Virus record (IMG/VR): IMGVR_UViG_3300006033_000031
Location: 1 to 59,381 of that record
Direction: 5' to 3' (one strand)
Length of the DNA: 59,381 nt
DNA from: a virus
The notes under the pieces were generated by a model that was given only the letters and a program-made list of their open reading frames with translations, ran no database searches and was not told the DNA's origin. Made by a program: the position numbers and the translations under genes. Of this stretch, positions 23,650 to 32,267 are shown piece after piece; position 1 is the stretch's first letter, and each line of letters starts with the position of its first letter.

Positions 23650-25400
23650 AGATGCGCGTCCGTTCTGAAGTCCTTGCGTTCAGGAAGAACCGCGTCCTGG
23701 CCGATCTCACCGGCTCCTGGGTCGTCTTCCCTGGCGGCGGCGTCGACAAGGGTGAGAACCCGCGCGAGGCCGCGAAGCGCGAGTTCAAGGAAGAGGCTGG
23801 CCGCGACGTCATCAACGTCGACGTCGCCTCGCACCCGACGCTCCAGACGTGGCCCAAGGACTACGCGGCCAAGGCCACGTGGTCGAGGGGTTACACCGGC
23901 GGCTGCACCTACTGGTTCACCGGCAGCACGAGCGAAGAGGTGACCGACGGCAGCCACAAGGACTTCCAGGGCGGCTTCGACTGGCACCCGATCAAGGACG
24001 TCATCGAGAAGCTCAAAGGCGAGCTGGCCGGTGACTGGACGAACGACGTCAAGGCTCGAATCGACATCCTCAAGACCCATCTCGAAGCTGGCCAGAAGAT
24101 CGCAGAGCTGGTCGGGCCGTCTGCCCCTCTGCTGGCATCAGTTCCACTGGCCACTACGATCTCTCCCCAGGTGACACCCATGCTCAAAATGGCCTGCCGT
24201 ATCCTCGACGTGTACGACGACTCCGAGCTGGAAGTCGCATCAAAACTCGCCGCTGCTGGTCTCGGCAATGTGGCCGTGGCCGATCGCGAGGCGATCGAGC
24301 AGCTGGAGGATCGCCAGTTCGGCCTCGTGCTGAAGACGGCCTCCGGTGTCCTGCGCCGCCGCTACCCGCTGCACGACGCCGACAGCACCAAGCTCTCGGC
24401 TGCCTACTTCCGTGAGGTGAAGGACACCCTGCCAGCTGAGGTCGCTGAGCTGGTCTACACCAAGATCGCGGCGGCCGAGCGCTACTTCGACGTCGGCGGT
24501 GAGTGCATCGCTCCTGAGCAGGTCGATGCCGTGATGAGCCTCGTCAACTACGTCGACTCCGCCAAGATCGCCCAGCCGCGTCAGAAGGTCGCGCATGCTG
24601 AGCAGCACTGGGGCCTGTCGATCGACGGGAAGAACTACTTCCCGCTGCACGACGCCACGCTGGTGAAGGTCGCCGTGGCGCGCTTCACCGAGACCGCCAG
24701 CAGCCTGGAGCCCGAAGAGCGCTTCGCCTACGCCCGTACCATCGAGAAGCGCGCGAGCGCCCTCGGCGTCGAGATCCCCAACGACTCGATGGTCAACTGG
24801 TACACCGCCGACGGCCTGAACCTCAGCTCGCTGGCCGAGGCCCTGACCGAGCGCAAGCGCGTGATGAAGGCCGCGAGCGCTTCGACCGAGGTGCTCGATC
24901 AGCTGTTCGAGGCCGCTGGCTGCGCCATCGTTCGCGGCGACATCGAGAGCGACGCCAGCTTCGCGCACCGCGAGTCGAAGCAGGCCAGCATGCGCCGCGC
25001 CTCGATCGACCCGGCCAAGATCATCAGCACCCTCCAGACGATCGACAAGTTCGCTGGCTTCGGCAGCTTCCACTACATGCGCGGCCTGCTCGATCCGTTC
25101 GCTGCCTGCTTCAAGCGCGACGACATCAGCAAGAAGGCTGCGATGATCGTCGATGGCATCGACCTCTCGACCCTCTCTCCCGAGCAGCTCTCGGCCAAGT
25201 TCGGCCCCGAGTTCGTGCAGGAGTTCCAGCAGAACCCGCAGCAGGTCTACAGCTCGCTGCCGTCGCCGATGAAGTCGATCATCCGGCAGTTCTGCAACCA
25301 GGGTGGCAAGGAGCAGTCGGGCGAACCGACGCCGGTCGGCGACCCCTCGCAGGGTCTCGGAGCCACCTATGCCAACGCTGGCGGATTCGTCGGTTCCTGA
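23646..25400 (+). CDS. Nudix hydrolase domain fused to a duplicated phage structural domain, 584 aa
   Basis: The amino-terminal domain carries a perfect Nudix box: G31-x5-E37-x7-R45-E46-x2-E49-E50-x-G52, the magnesium site of nucleoside-diphosphate-X hydrolases. After about residue 178 the protein changes character to a helical region with two copies of a unit starting R/N-Y-F-PLHD (240-244 and 332-336), a motif style seen in phage head-assembly proteins, and a Gln/Pro-rich end. A second ribosome site (AGGTGA) precedes an in-frame ATG at 24180, so a 406-residue product without the Nudix domain may also be made. It lies one gene upstream of the portal. The natural Nudix substrate cannot be told. 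Confidence 0.75.
   Translation: MKMRVRSEVLAFRKNRVLADLTGSWVVFPGGGVDKGENPREAAKREFKEEAGRDVINVDVASHPTLQTWPKDYAAKATWSRGYTGGCTYWFTGSTSEEVTDGSHKDFQGGFDWHPIKDVIEKLKGELAGDWTNDVKARIDILKTHLEAGQKIAELVGPSAPLLASVPLATTISPQVTPMLKMACRILDVYDDSELEVASKLAAAGLGNVAVADREAIEQLEDRQFGLVLKTASGVLRRRYPLHDADSTKLSAAYFREVKDTLPAEVAELVYTKIAAAERYFDVGGECIAPEQVDAVMSLVNYVDSAKIAQPRQKVAHAEQHWGLSIDGKNYFPLHDATLVKVAVARFTETASSLEPEERFAYARTIEKRASALGVEIPNDSMVNWYTADGLNLSSLAEALTERKRVMKAASASTEVLDQLFEAAGCAIVRGDIESDASFAHRESKQASMRRASIDPAKIISTLQTIDKFAGFGSFHYMRGLLDPFAACFKRDDISKKAAMIVDGIDLSTLSPEQLSAKFGPEFVQEFQQNPQQVYSSLPSPMKSIIRQFCNQGGKEQSGEPTPVGDPSQGLGATYANAGGFVGS
24169..24182 (+). promoter_or_regulatory. Internal ribosome site and ATG inside the Nudix fusion
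   Basis: AGGTGA (24169-24174) lies 5 nt before an in-frame ATG (24180-24182), at codon 179, exactly at the join between the Nudix and structural parts. It would yield a 406-residue carboxy-terminal protein. Confidence 0.45.
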
Positions 25401-26325
25401 TCTGGGGGCTGCGGCCCTCCCTCTCGACGCGTCTCCGGTTGTCGACCACACCATCGACACCAGCGACGAGGACGACGCACGTTCGTACGTTGACCAGCTG
25501 GCACCGACTGACGTCAATGTCCCGCTCCTGAACCTGTCGTCCCGCGCACTCGCCATGGCTGGCGGGTCCAACCCGCAGGCTCGACGCCTCGGATTCTTCC
25601 GCGAAGCCGGCAAAGCCGTTCGCAACGCTGTCGGTCTGAGCAAGACCGCTGCCGCTGATTCCCTGCTCTCGGCGATCCTCGATGACGCCGAGTGCAACCC
25701 TGTCGCTCTCGCTGCTCAGCTTGACACCATGACCTCGAAAGAGTGGCGTGGTTGGCTCCCCGAATCGCTCTGCGACTTCGCGGATGCCACTGAGGATGAT
25801 GTCGCCAGCCGTGACAAGCTGTTGGCGACGCAAGTCGGAGTGTGTAACTCCGACGTGTTCTCGGATTGGTCGCTCTTCACTGCTGTAAGCAGTGCGTTCA
25901 ATCATCGCCGCTCCAACTTCCAGTGGCTCGACAAGCCGACCTACATTGAGGCTGCCTGGACGTGCTTTGCACTCCGCCAGCTCCAACCCGGCGTCGAGTT
26001 CCATTCGGGGGTGACGAGGTTCCTCGTCGCGCTGATGATCGAAGACGGTCTGTGTTTCTTCCCGTGGACTGGTGGCCCTGGCCTCGGCCTGGGCGTCAAC
26101 GACGAAGGCATCTCCGCTGGCCTCACCGATGTTGGTGATCTGGCGTCGAAGATCCGCACTCTCTGGGAAACCGGCGAGCTGCACGACGTGACGCCCGGTG
26201 ACCATGACGAGTCAGATCCGCTTCATGTTCAGCTGGCGAAGATCGCGGCGGCGCAAGAGTACATCAAAGCGCAGCACGCAGCTCAGCCGTCCTCCTACAA
26301 GACCAACTCCGAGAGCACCACATGA
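25369..26325 (+). CDS. Hypothetical head-associated protein, 318 aa
   Basis: ATG 25369 lies inside the end of the Nudix gene (32-nt overlap) and has GGAG 6 nt upstream, so I prefer it over longer upstream frames. The protein starts with an acidic disordered tail (VVDHTIDTSDEDDARSYVDQ), then a helical core with KTAAADSLLSAILDDAE and a Trp-rich middle (SKEWRGWLPESLCDF). Its stop overlaps the portal start (ATGA), which suggests tight coupling to portal synthesis. The family is not recognised; a scaffold, portal partner or head-completion role would fit the context. Confidence 0.6.
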   Translation: MPTLADSSVPDLGAAALPLDASPVVDHTIDTSDEDDARSYVDQLAPTDVNVPLLNLSSRALAMAGGSNPQARRLGFFREAGKAVRNAVGLSKTAAADSLLSAILDDAECNPVALAAQLDTMTSKEWRGWLPESLCDFADATEDDVASRDKLLATQVGVCNSDVFSDWSLFTAVSSAFNHRRSNFQWLDKPTYIEAAWTCFALRQLQPGVEFHSGVTRFLVALMIEDGLCFFPWTGGPGLGLGVNDEGISAGLTDVGDLASKIRTLWETGELHDVTPGDHDESDPLHVQLAKIAAAQEYIKAQHAAQPSSYKTNSESTT

Positions 26326-28355
26326 TTGGAATGAACGCGATGGACCCGAGCATTGCTCGCGGTCGCGGTTCCTACGCTGATCCCCACGCGACCATCGCGA
26401 TGCGGGACATTCCGTCCAACCTGAAGATGATCTTCAGGCTGACGCGGTTCTACTACAACACGGATGCTCTGCTCGGCGCCATCGTCGACAAGATGTCCGA
26501 GTACCCGATCACGCAGATCATCATCAATGCGATCGGCGACAACGAGCTGACGCCGGCTGCGCGTGATAAGTGGGAGCAGCTCGCCAACGTCACGCTGAAT
26601 CTGCGTCAGGTGATGATCGACATCAACCTGGACAAGTACACCTACGGGAACTCGTTCCACTACATCTACTACCCGTTCGTCCGCTACTGCACCTGCACCA
26701 CGTGCAAGGCGCGCATGCCGATCGGCACCTTGAAGGACATCAAGGTCACGCCGAAGATGGAGAACCAGAAGTTCTCGTTCACGGTTCGCAGCACGTGCCC
26801 GCGCTGCTCTGACACCAAGGCAGCTCGCGACTTCACCGTCGAGGATCGCAAGTCCGAGGCGCGCACTGGCATGAGCCTCGTGCGCCTGAGCCCGTTCCGC
26901 ATCGAGCTGGAATACAACCCGGTGACTGGCCACAAGCGCTGGTACTGGGATCCGCCGAAGCGCATCCGCGACGGCCTCATGAACGCCGACCGCACCATCG
27001 TCGACTACACCGAGATGAAGGTGCTCGCTGCGGCATTCAACGACCAGAAGCTGCACCTGAACAAGGATCGCCTGTGGGTGTCGCAGGCTCAGTCGCAGCC
27101 GGGCCTCTGGGATGGCTGGGGCATCCCGCCGATCTTCCGCGTCCTCGAAGACGTCTACTACTACAAGATCCTCCGTCGCGCCAACGAGGCGCTCGCGCAA
27201 GAGCACGTCGTGCCCATGCGCATCATCAGCCCGGCCGGCACCGGAGACGTCAGCCCGCAGCGCACGATGAACCTGACGGACTGGCGCAACCGGATCAAAG
27301 AAGAGCTGATGAACTGGAAGCGCGACCCCAACCACATGCTGGTGTCGCCCATCCCGATCAACGTCGAGCAGATCGGCGGCACAGCGCGCGTCATGATGGT
27401 GGCGCAGGAGATGGAGGCTGCGGCCCGTGTCATCGCTGCCGGCATCGGCTGCCCGATCGAGATGATCTGGGGCGGCCTGAACTGGAGCGGCGCCAGCGTC
27501 AGCCTGCGCGTGCTGGAGAACCACTTCATCAACGATCGCGAGAACTGCGAGCGTCTGCTCGACTTCATCGTCCCGAAGATCTCGGCCTACTTCCGCCTGC
27601 CGCGCGTGAAGGCCAAGCTCTCCGAGTTCAAGATGGCCGACGACACGCAGATGCAGTCGAACGCCATCAACCTGATGATGCAGGGCTTCCTGAGCCGCGA
27701 GAGCGTCGTCGGCGAGATGGGCTACGATCCGAAGGAAGAGTTCGAGAAGATGGAGGATGAGCACAAGCGTCTGAACGCCATCACGATGAAGGACAACATC
27801 GCTGCCTCGCACATGAACACCGTCATCCAGATGCTGGAGGCGAAGGCTCAGGTGCTGATGCAGTACGAGATGCAGATCACCCAGCAGGAGATGCAGGCGC
27901 AGAGCGAACGCGACCGTCTGAAGCTGCTGCGCGCCCATGTCGCCAAGCTGCATGAGCACGGTCTGACCACCCCGCTGGAGTTCGAGCAGAGCGCGCTGAT
28001 GCTCCAGCGCATGGACCCGAACCTGTCGGGCATGATCATGCAGGAGTGGTCAACCACGATGCCGAACGTCTCGCTGCTGCTCCAGCAGAAGCTGATGATC
28101 AATCAGCAGAACGCGATGCAGGGTCAGAACGCCATGGCTGCTGCCGGCGAGGCCGGCGCTGATCCTGGCGCTGCTGACGGCGAAGACCTGTCGCCGGGCG
28201 CCGAAGGCCCGTACAGTGACGGCGGCGACGGCGCCGGCCCGGCCAATGCCGGCGGTGGCGGTCCTGACGGAGCGAGCGAAGATGCTGGTGGCGACGCTGC
28301 CGGCGGCGCTCCGATGCCCGAGCAGAAGCCGCCGCGCCGCGCTGGAGGTCAGTGA
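26322..28355 (+). CDS. Portal protein with inserted zinc-ribbon, 677 aa
   Basis: It has the size and order of a phage portal: N-terminal helices, a central wing and stem with MEAAARVIAAGIGCPIEMIW and NWSGASVSLRVLENHF, then long Gln/Met-rich helices (about 500-610) of the crown. The last 65 residues are a Gly/Ala/Asp-rich disordered tail. Residues 123-162 carry C123, C125-x2-C128 and C159-x2-C162, an apparent zinc ribbon inserted in the wing. The portal forms the dodecameric DNA gate of the head and binds terminase. ATG 26322 overlaps the previous stop. The assignment rests on fold-like patterns, not a single diagnostic motif. Confidence 0.75.
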   Translation: MIGMNAMDPSIARGRGSYADPHATIAMRDIPSNLKMIFRLTRFYYNTDALLGAIVDKMSEYPITQIIINAIGDNELTPAARDKWEQLANVTLNLRQVMIDINLDKYTYGNSFHYIYYPFVRYCTCTTCKARMPIGTLKDIKVTPKMENQKFSFTVRSTCPRCSDTKAARDFTVEDRKSEARTGMSLVRLSPFRIELEYNPVTGHKRWYWDPPKRIRDGLMNADRTIVDYTEMKVLAAAFNDQKLHLNKDRLWVSQAQSQPGLWDGWGIPPIFRVLEDVYYYKILRRANEALAQEHVVPMRIISPAGTGDVSPQRTMNLTDWRNRIKEELMNWKRDPNHMLVSPIPINVEQIGGTARVMMVAQEMEAAARVIAAGIGCPIEMIWGGLNWSGASVSLRVLENHFINDRENCERLLDFIVPKISAYFRLPRVKAKLSEFKMADDTQMQSNAINLMMQGFLSRESVVGEMGYDPKEEFEKMEDEHKRLNAITMKDNIAASHMNTVIQMLEAKAQVLMQYEMQITQQEMQAQSERDRLKLLRAHVAKLHEHGLTTPLEFEQSALMLQRMDPNLSGMIMQEWSTTMPNVSLLLQQKLMINQQNAMQGQNAMAAAGEAGADPGAADGEDLSPGAEGPYSDGGDGAGPANAGGGGPDGASEDAGGDAAGGAPMPEQKPPRRAGGQ

Positions 28356-28358
28356 GCC

Positions 28359-28652
28359 ATGGCTGATGTCGTCGAGATCTGCGCGTCGGAAGATGGCAGC
28401 GAAGTGCTGCTGATTTTCCAGTGCCCTGGCTGCAAGTACGGGCACCACGCTCGCATCAAGGGCAAGGGCCCGGTGTGGGGCTGGAACGGCAGCAAGGAGA
28501 AGCCGACGTTCACGCCGTCGCTGTTGGTGAATCAGCACCATCCTGAGTCACGGTGCCACAGCTTCGTCAAGGACGGCCAGATCCAGTTCCTCGGCGACTG
28601 CTTCCACGATCTCAAGAACCAGACTGTTCCGCTCGCACCTGTGGAGTCCTAG
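28359..28652 (+). CDS. DUF6527-like small zinc-binding protein, 97 aa
   Basis: The order CPGC (22-25), HH, a VWGWNGS turn, PTFTPSLLVNQ, RCHSFVKDGQIQFLGDC and QTVPL matches the small phage/bacterial DUF6527 family as I remember it. Conserved Cys and His residues suggest a structural zinc. The function of the family is unknown; some members carry misleading enzyme names. It lies 3 nt after the portal gene and is surely co-transcribed with it. Confidence 0.7.
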   Translation: MADVVEICASEDGSEVLLIFQCPGCKYGHHARIKGKGPVWGWNGSKEKPTFTPSLLVNQHHPESRCHSFVKDGQIQFLGDCFHDLKNQTVPLAPVES

Positions 28653-28654
28653 CC

Positions 28655-28813
28655 ATGAGCATCACCAAGTACGGCGCATCAACGGACCAGATTTCCAAGA
28701 CCGCTTCAGAACGGCCGGCTGACAAGCCCGTCGATCCGAGGAAAGCACCTACGCTGCCGCTTCCGGCCATCAGCCAAGAAGAGGCTGAGCGGATTCGGAA
28801 GGAGAAGAAGTAA
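28655..28813 (+). CDS. Small hydrophilic protein, 52 aa
   Basis: ATG 28655 has GGAG 8 nt upstream, and its stop shares a base with the next ATG (TAATG). The 52 residues are hydrophilic, rich in Pro, Lys and Glu, and end in a charged helix (SQEEAERIRKEKK). Nothing catalytic is visible. Its regular spacing and ribosome site argue that it is real. It could be a small virion linker or regulator. Confidence 0.6.
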   Translation: MSITKYGASTDQISKTASERPADKPVDPRKAPTLPLPAISQEEAERIRKEKK

Positions 28814-29430
28814 TGCCCTCCCAGTTCCCGACCCAGCTCGATGATCAGGCGTCGCTGCACACCGCAGTGAACAACTTCGCCACGGCCCTGACGTCGCCGA
28901 TCAACGCGACGCAGACGGTGATCAGCGTGGCTTCGATCAACACGCTGCCGGAGCCCGGCATCGTCAGCATCGACACCGAGGTCATCTTCTACGAGAGCCT
29001 CGCAGTCGTCGGTGCATCCCAGCAGCTGATCGGCTGCACGCGCGGCGCTGATGGGACCGTCGCCTCAGCCCATGCAAACGGGGCTCGCGTCGAGGCGCGA
29101 TGGGTAGCTGAGCACCACAATGTGCTCATGTCCGCGATCATCGCGATTCAGCACGCGCTCGGCGTCAATCCGCAGGGATCATTCCTCGACGTCGCGCAGC
29201 GGCTGGCGCAGGCGACGCCTGAGGTCATCCCCTTCGCGACACCGACTACGAACTGGTCGTTCACCCACGACCGCCGCCGGCTGGTGTCCGTCCAGCTCTA
29301 CCGTCGCACGGGCACCAACACCTACGAGCTGTTCGATGCCAACATCGAACAGGTCGTCGATGCCAACGGCATGTCTACAGTGACCATCGAGCTTCCCGAG
29401 GCAGACGAAGGCGCGGTGGTGTTCCAGTGA
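28813..29430 (+). CDS. Virion protein with a beta-domain, 205 aa
   Basis: It starts at ATG 28813 overlapping the previous stop. The first half has the pattern of a short phage structural domain: strands around TQTVISVASINTLPEPGIVS, an EVIFYES strand, then LIGCTRGADGTVASAHANGA and an HHNVL helix. This unit occurs in tail-tip or fibre proteins. The second half is another small beta domain with RRLVSVQLYRRTGTNTYELF. A role in the tail or head-tail interface is likely. Its last base overlaps the GTG of the following membrane protein. Confidence 0.6.
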   Translation: MPSQFPTQLDDQASLHTAVNNFATALTSPINATQTVISVASINTLPEPGIVSIDTEVIFYESLAVVGASQQLIGCTRGADGTVASAHANGARVEARWVAEHHNVLMSAIIAIQHALGVNPQGSFLDVAQRLAQATPEVIPFATPTTNWSFTHDRRRLVSVQLYRRTGTNTYELFDANIEQVVDANGMSTVTIELPEADEGAVVFQ

Positions 29431-29792
29431 TCGAGCAGCTGATCTTCGCGCTCATCGTGCTCTCAGCGAGCGTCGGGGTCGTCGTGCTCATTCACACGTC
29501 GCCGATCCCCATTCCGAACATGAAGCCATTCAACTGCGCATTCTGCGCGATCGTCTGGATTTCATGGGCGATCTGGGGCTCGATTGGCTGGATGGACCAC
29601 GAGCATCGGCTGCTGAATCTGCTGCTCGCGATGGCCTTCCCATTCCCCGCAGCGCTCATCGTTGGGCACTTCCCATGGATGTTCCGCAACTTCGAGAAGC
29701 CCAAGGCACTGGTCGCAGCTGACGACGTCGAGACGCAGCTACACGACTTCGCTCCTACTGACGAACGACCACCGACAGGGCCTGTTCGGTAG
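29427..29792 (+). CDS. Small membrane protein, 121 aa
   Basis: The GTG start overlaps the previous TGA (GTGA). Three hydrophobic stretches are visible: residues 4-24 (LIFALIVLSASVGVVVLI), about 38-56 (FCAIVWISWAIWGSIGW) and about 64-84 (LNLLLAMAFPFPAALIVG), followed by a hydrophilic Pro/Asp-rich tail. It could be a holin-like or superinfection-exclusion protein, but there is no decisive motif. Its 3' end overlaps by 38 nt the 3' end of the convergent regulator on the other strand. Confidence 0.6.
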   Translation: MIEQLIFALIVLSASVGVVVLIHTSPIPIPNMKPFNCAFCAIVWISWAIWGSIGWMDHEHRLLNLLLAMAFPFPAALIVGHFPWMFRNFEKPKALVAADDVETQLHDFAPTDERPPTGPVR

Positions 29793-30111
29793 GCTTCTTC
29801 CGCTGCGGATCGCCGCCGAGGTCTTCGAGGATCTGCCGAACGCGCTCGGCACGGATGTCGTACTTCAGGCCGATCTGAGCGAGCTTCAGGCCCTCTTGCC
29901 GGAGTCGGAAGATCTCGGCGTTTCGGTGTGCTTTCTCACGGCTCCGAGGGCGCCCGATCTGGAAGCGCAGCCCAGCTTTCTTGGCTCGCCGCCGCACGGT
30001 CGAATCGCTCAGGTCGAAGGCCACAGCCGAGGCTGCCACGCCGTGCTCGCGGACATGGCGCGCGATCTCGGTGAGCTGCGGTTGGGGGACTGTCGAAGTC
30101 GGCATGGACAT
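29755..30111 (-). CDS. Transcription regulator with two helix-turn-helix motifs, sigma-R4-like, 118 aa
   Basis: This leftward gene is alone against a long rightward block. Residues 13-48 form a helix-turn-helix of the AVAFDLSDSTVRRRAKKAGL type. Residues 65-98 match sigma-70 region 4 style recognition helices (LKLAQIGLKYDIRAERVRQI). No other sigma regions are present, so it is more likely a DNA-binding regulator than a full sigma factor. The start may be ATG 30111 or the second ATG at 30105. It could control the divergent promoter at 30191-30218 or the phage's late genes. The confidence in its being a real gene is good; the targets are a guess. Confidence 0.65.
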   Translation of the reverse strand: MSMPTSTVPQPQLTEIARHVREHGVAASAVAFDLSDSTVRRRAKKAGLRFQIGRPRSREKAHRNAEIFRLRQEGLKLAQIGLKYDIRAERVRQILEDLGGDPQRKKPTEQALSVVVRQ

Positions 30112-30190
30112 GGCGTTCTGGCTACAACGATATGGCCGGGAAAACAGCAGTCCAGTTAATGCGTCAAACAGCTCTCGTCGGCGCCCTCCG

Positions 30191-30218
30191 TTGCGCCTAT
30201 GGGGGCCAGCCGTAGGAT
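30191..30218 (+). promoter_or_regulatory. Promoter TTGCGC-N16-TAGGAT, probably leaderless
   Basis: TTGCGC (30191-30196) and TAGGAT (30213-30218) are separated by 16 bp. The ATG at 30225 follows the -10 box by 6 nt and has no Shine-Dalgarno, the same geometry as at 2574-2608. It drives a fibre gene. Confidence 0.5.
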
Positions 30219-30224
30219 TCTGCC

Positions 30225-32267
30225 ATGCCGTCCACCGTCCGTCGTTCTCTCGGTACGCGTGACTTCCGGGGCGCCGAGCTGCGTAACGCCCGTGTCCACA
30301 TGTACCCGACCACCGTGGCGATGAACGGCGACGCCGCGAACTCCACTGGCCGAATCGCCTACGCTGCTGACACCGAGCGGTTCTACTTCGGCGTCAACGG
30401 AGCCTGGATCGGCCTCAGCGTCGGTTCGCTGTGGGGTGATCAGGTCGACACCATCGCCAACCTGCCGCCGCTGGTCCCTGACGGCGAGGTCCGCATCGTC
30501 CTGAACGACGGCAGCGGCTTCGGTCCCAGCATCTTCATCTTCAATGGCACCCTGTCGACGTGGAGCCGGTGTGCTGATGTCCGCATCCTGCTGCATGACG
30601 GCTCGGTGGAACTCACCGGGCTGCTCACCGACGCCGATCCGGTCGCACACGTGCCGACGGCCGACGGTCACCTGACGCACAAGAAGTTCGTCGATGCCCA
30701 GGACGCTGCCACGCTGGCCGCTGCCAACGCGCACAGCGATGCTGCGGACGCGGCGCACGCCTCGGACAGCAACCCGCACCCGCAATACACCACCGATGCT
30801 GAAGCGACGGTCATCGCTGACACCGAGGCCGATGCAGCTGTCGCTCAGCACCTGATCGACGCTCCGCACACGCCGGGCGCCACCATCGACTCGCAGGCCG
30901 ACGCCCGCATCGCGATCCACGATGCCGATGCTGCCGCGCACGGTGGCGTCGAGGCAGCGTTCGCTGCGCATGAAGCTGACACGGCTCCGCACGCTGCTGC
31001 TGGCTTCGCAACGGTCGCTGGCGTCACGTCGAGCATCGACGGTGCCATCGGCAGCCACGATGCCAGCGCGACGGCGCACCCTGACATCCGCGCAGCGATC
31101 ATCGCGGCATCGACGTCTGGCGCTTCGGGTGCTGGTGGCGGCGATCGCATGGTCGTCGTCGGCGGAACCACGGGCGGCGGCCACGGCTCGCCGGTCGTGC
31201 GCGACCAGTTCGTCTACGACCTGTTCCATCTCCTGACGGTCCCCGACAAGAAGCCTGACGGCATCATCGACTTCGTTTCGAACATCGTCGCGCTGTCATC
31301 GGCTCTGGTGTTCGCTGCCACGGACAGCAGCGTCACGGTCGACAGCGGAACTGGTCTCTTCGTCAACGACTTCTTCAACCCTGGAACGGCGCTCAACAAC
31401 CGCTTCTTCCGCGTCACGGCTGTCGTCGGCAACAAGCTGTTCCTCTATCCGACGCCAGTGGCTGAGACCGTTGGTGTGACGGCCTTCAACCGGATCTCTG
31501 GCGGCGCTCGCATCGTCCTCGGTGGTCAGTTCAACATCCAGCGCGCCAAGGCCGTCCAGTACGGTGTCGAGGCTGTCGTCGCTGACGGCGGCGATGGCAA
31601 GGCTGTCATCACGCTCGATGAACGCTTCTCGTACTACTACAACCGCAACCTGATCCCGGCGACAGGAGCTTCGGTCACGCTGGTTGGCCTCACGGCCAGC
31701 GCCGACGATGGCATCTACACGATCGCCAAGGTCGATGCTTCGAAGCGCGCGATCACCCTGACCACGGCGCTCACTACCGATCAGGCAGCCGCTGCTGGTC
31801 GCATGTCGCTGACGACCTCTGCGCTGGCATCGAACTTCCCGGCTGTCGCTGCGTCGCCGATCGACTTCTACGTCGATACCGGCGATGCCGCGAAGTACAG
31901 CCAGACGCCAGGGCACTACCGGCTCGGCCGTCAGGTCAGCAACGATCAGTTCATCGTCGCCATCGAAGAGGTCGGACGCACGGTGCACGCCACCACGCTG
32001 ATCGCCAACTTCACCGAAACCGTCCACGTCCCGAAGAAGACCTACTTCCTCGATTCGGCCGCCGGTGGGTTCACGCTCACGCTGCATGCCACGCCAGTCG
32101 AGTACGACCGCGTCGTCCTGAAGGACATCGGCGGGATGGCCGGCACCTACAACATCGTGGTCAACGGCAACGGGAAGAACATCGACGGTTCGCCGACGGC
32201 ACTGATCGAGTTCGATCGCATGAGCCTCACACTCGTCTACCTCAACGGTGCCTGGATCATCGAATGA
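30225..32267 (+). CDS. Tail fibre with His/Asp heptad-like repeats, 680 aa
   Basis: The ATG directly follows a promoter candidate. Residues 1-90 are a beta domain with an AADTERFYFGVNGAWIGL segment often found at the start of fibre proteins. Residues 145-295 are Ala/His/Asp-rich repeats (for example AAFAAHEADTAPHAAAGF, ASATAHPDIRAAI) like the trimeric shaft of many phage fibres. From about 300 to 680 beta-sheet domains follow, ending in an NGAWIIE motif. It should form a homotrimeric fibre. Its stop overlaps the next start. Confidence 0.7.
   Translation: MPSTVRRSLGTRDFRGAELRNARVHMYPTTVAMNGDAANSTGRIAYAADTERFYFGVNGAWIGLSVGSLWGDQVDTIANLPPLVPDGEVRIVLNDGSGFGPSIFIFNGTLSTWSRCADVRILLHDGSVELTGLLTDADPVAHVPTADGHLTHKKFVDAQDAATLAAANAHSDAADAAHASDSNPHPQYTTDAEATVIADTEADAAVAQHLIDAPHTPGATIDSQADARIAIHDADAAAHGGVEAAFAAHEADTAPHAAAGFATVAGVTSSIDGAIGSHDASATAHPDIRAAIIAASTSGASGAGGGDRMVVVGGTTGGGHGSPVVRDQFVYDLFHLLTVPDKKPDGIIDFVSNIVALSSALVFAATDSSVTVDSGTGLFVNDFFNPGTALNNRFFRVTAVVGNKLFLYPTPVAETVGVTAFNRISGGARIVLGGQFNIQRAKAVQYGVEAVVADGGDGKAVITLDERFSYYYNRNLIPATGASVTLVGLTASADDGIYTIAKVDASKRAITLTTALTTDQAAAAGRMSLTTSALASNFPAVAASPIDFYVDTGDAAKYSQTPGHYRLGRQVSNDQFIVAIEEVGRTVHATTLIANFTETVHVPKKTYFLDSAAGGFTLTLHATPVEYDRVVLKDIGGMAGTYNIVVNGNGKNIDGSPTALIEFDRMSLTLVYLNGAWIIE

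Noticed and set aside
26688-26710. CTCT-like cysteines in the portal as a second radical SAM substrate
   Set aside because: The pattern pairs with a later CxxC and fits a zinc ribbon. It is not repeated and is far from the enzyme genes.
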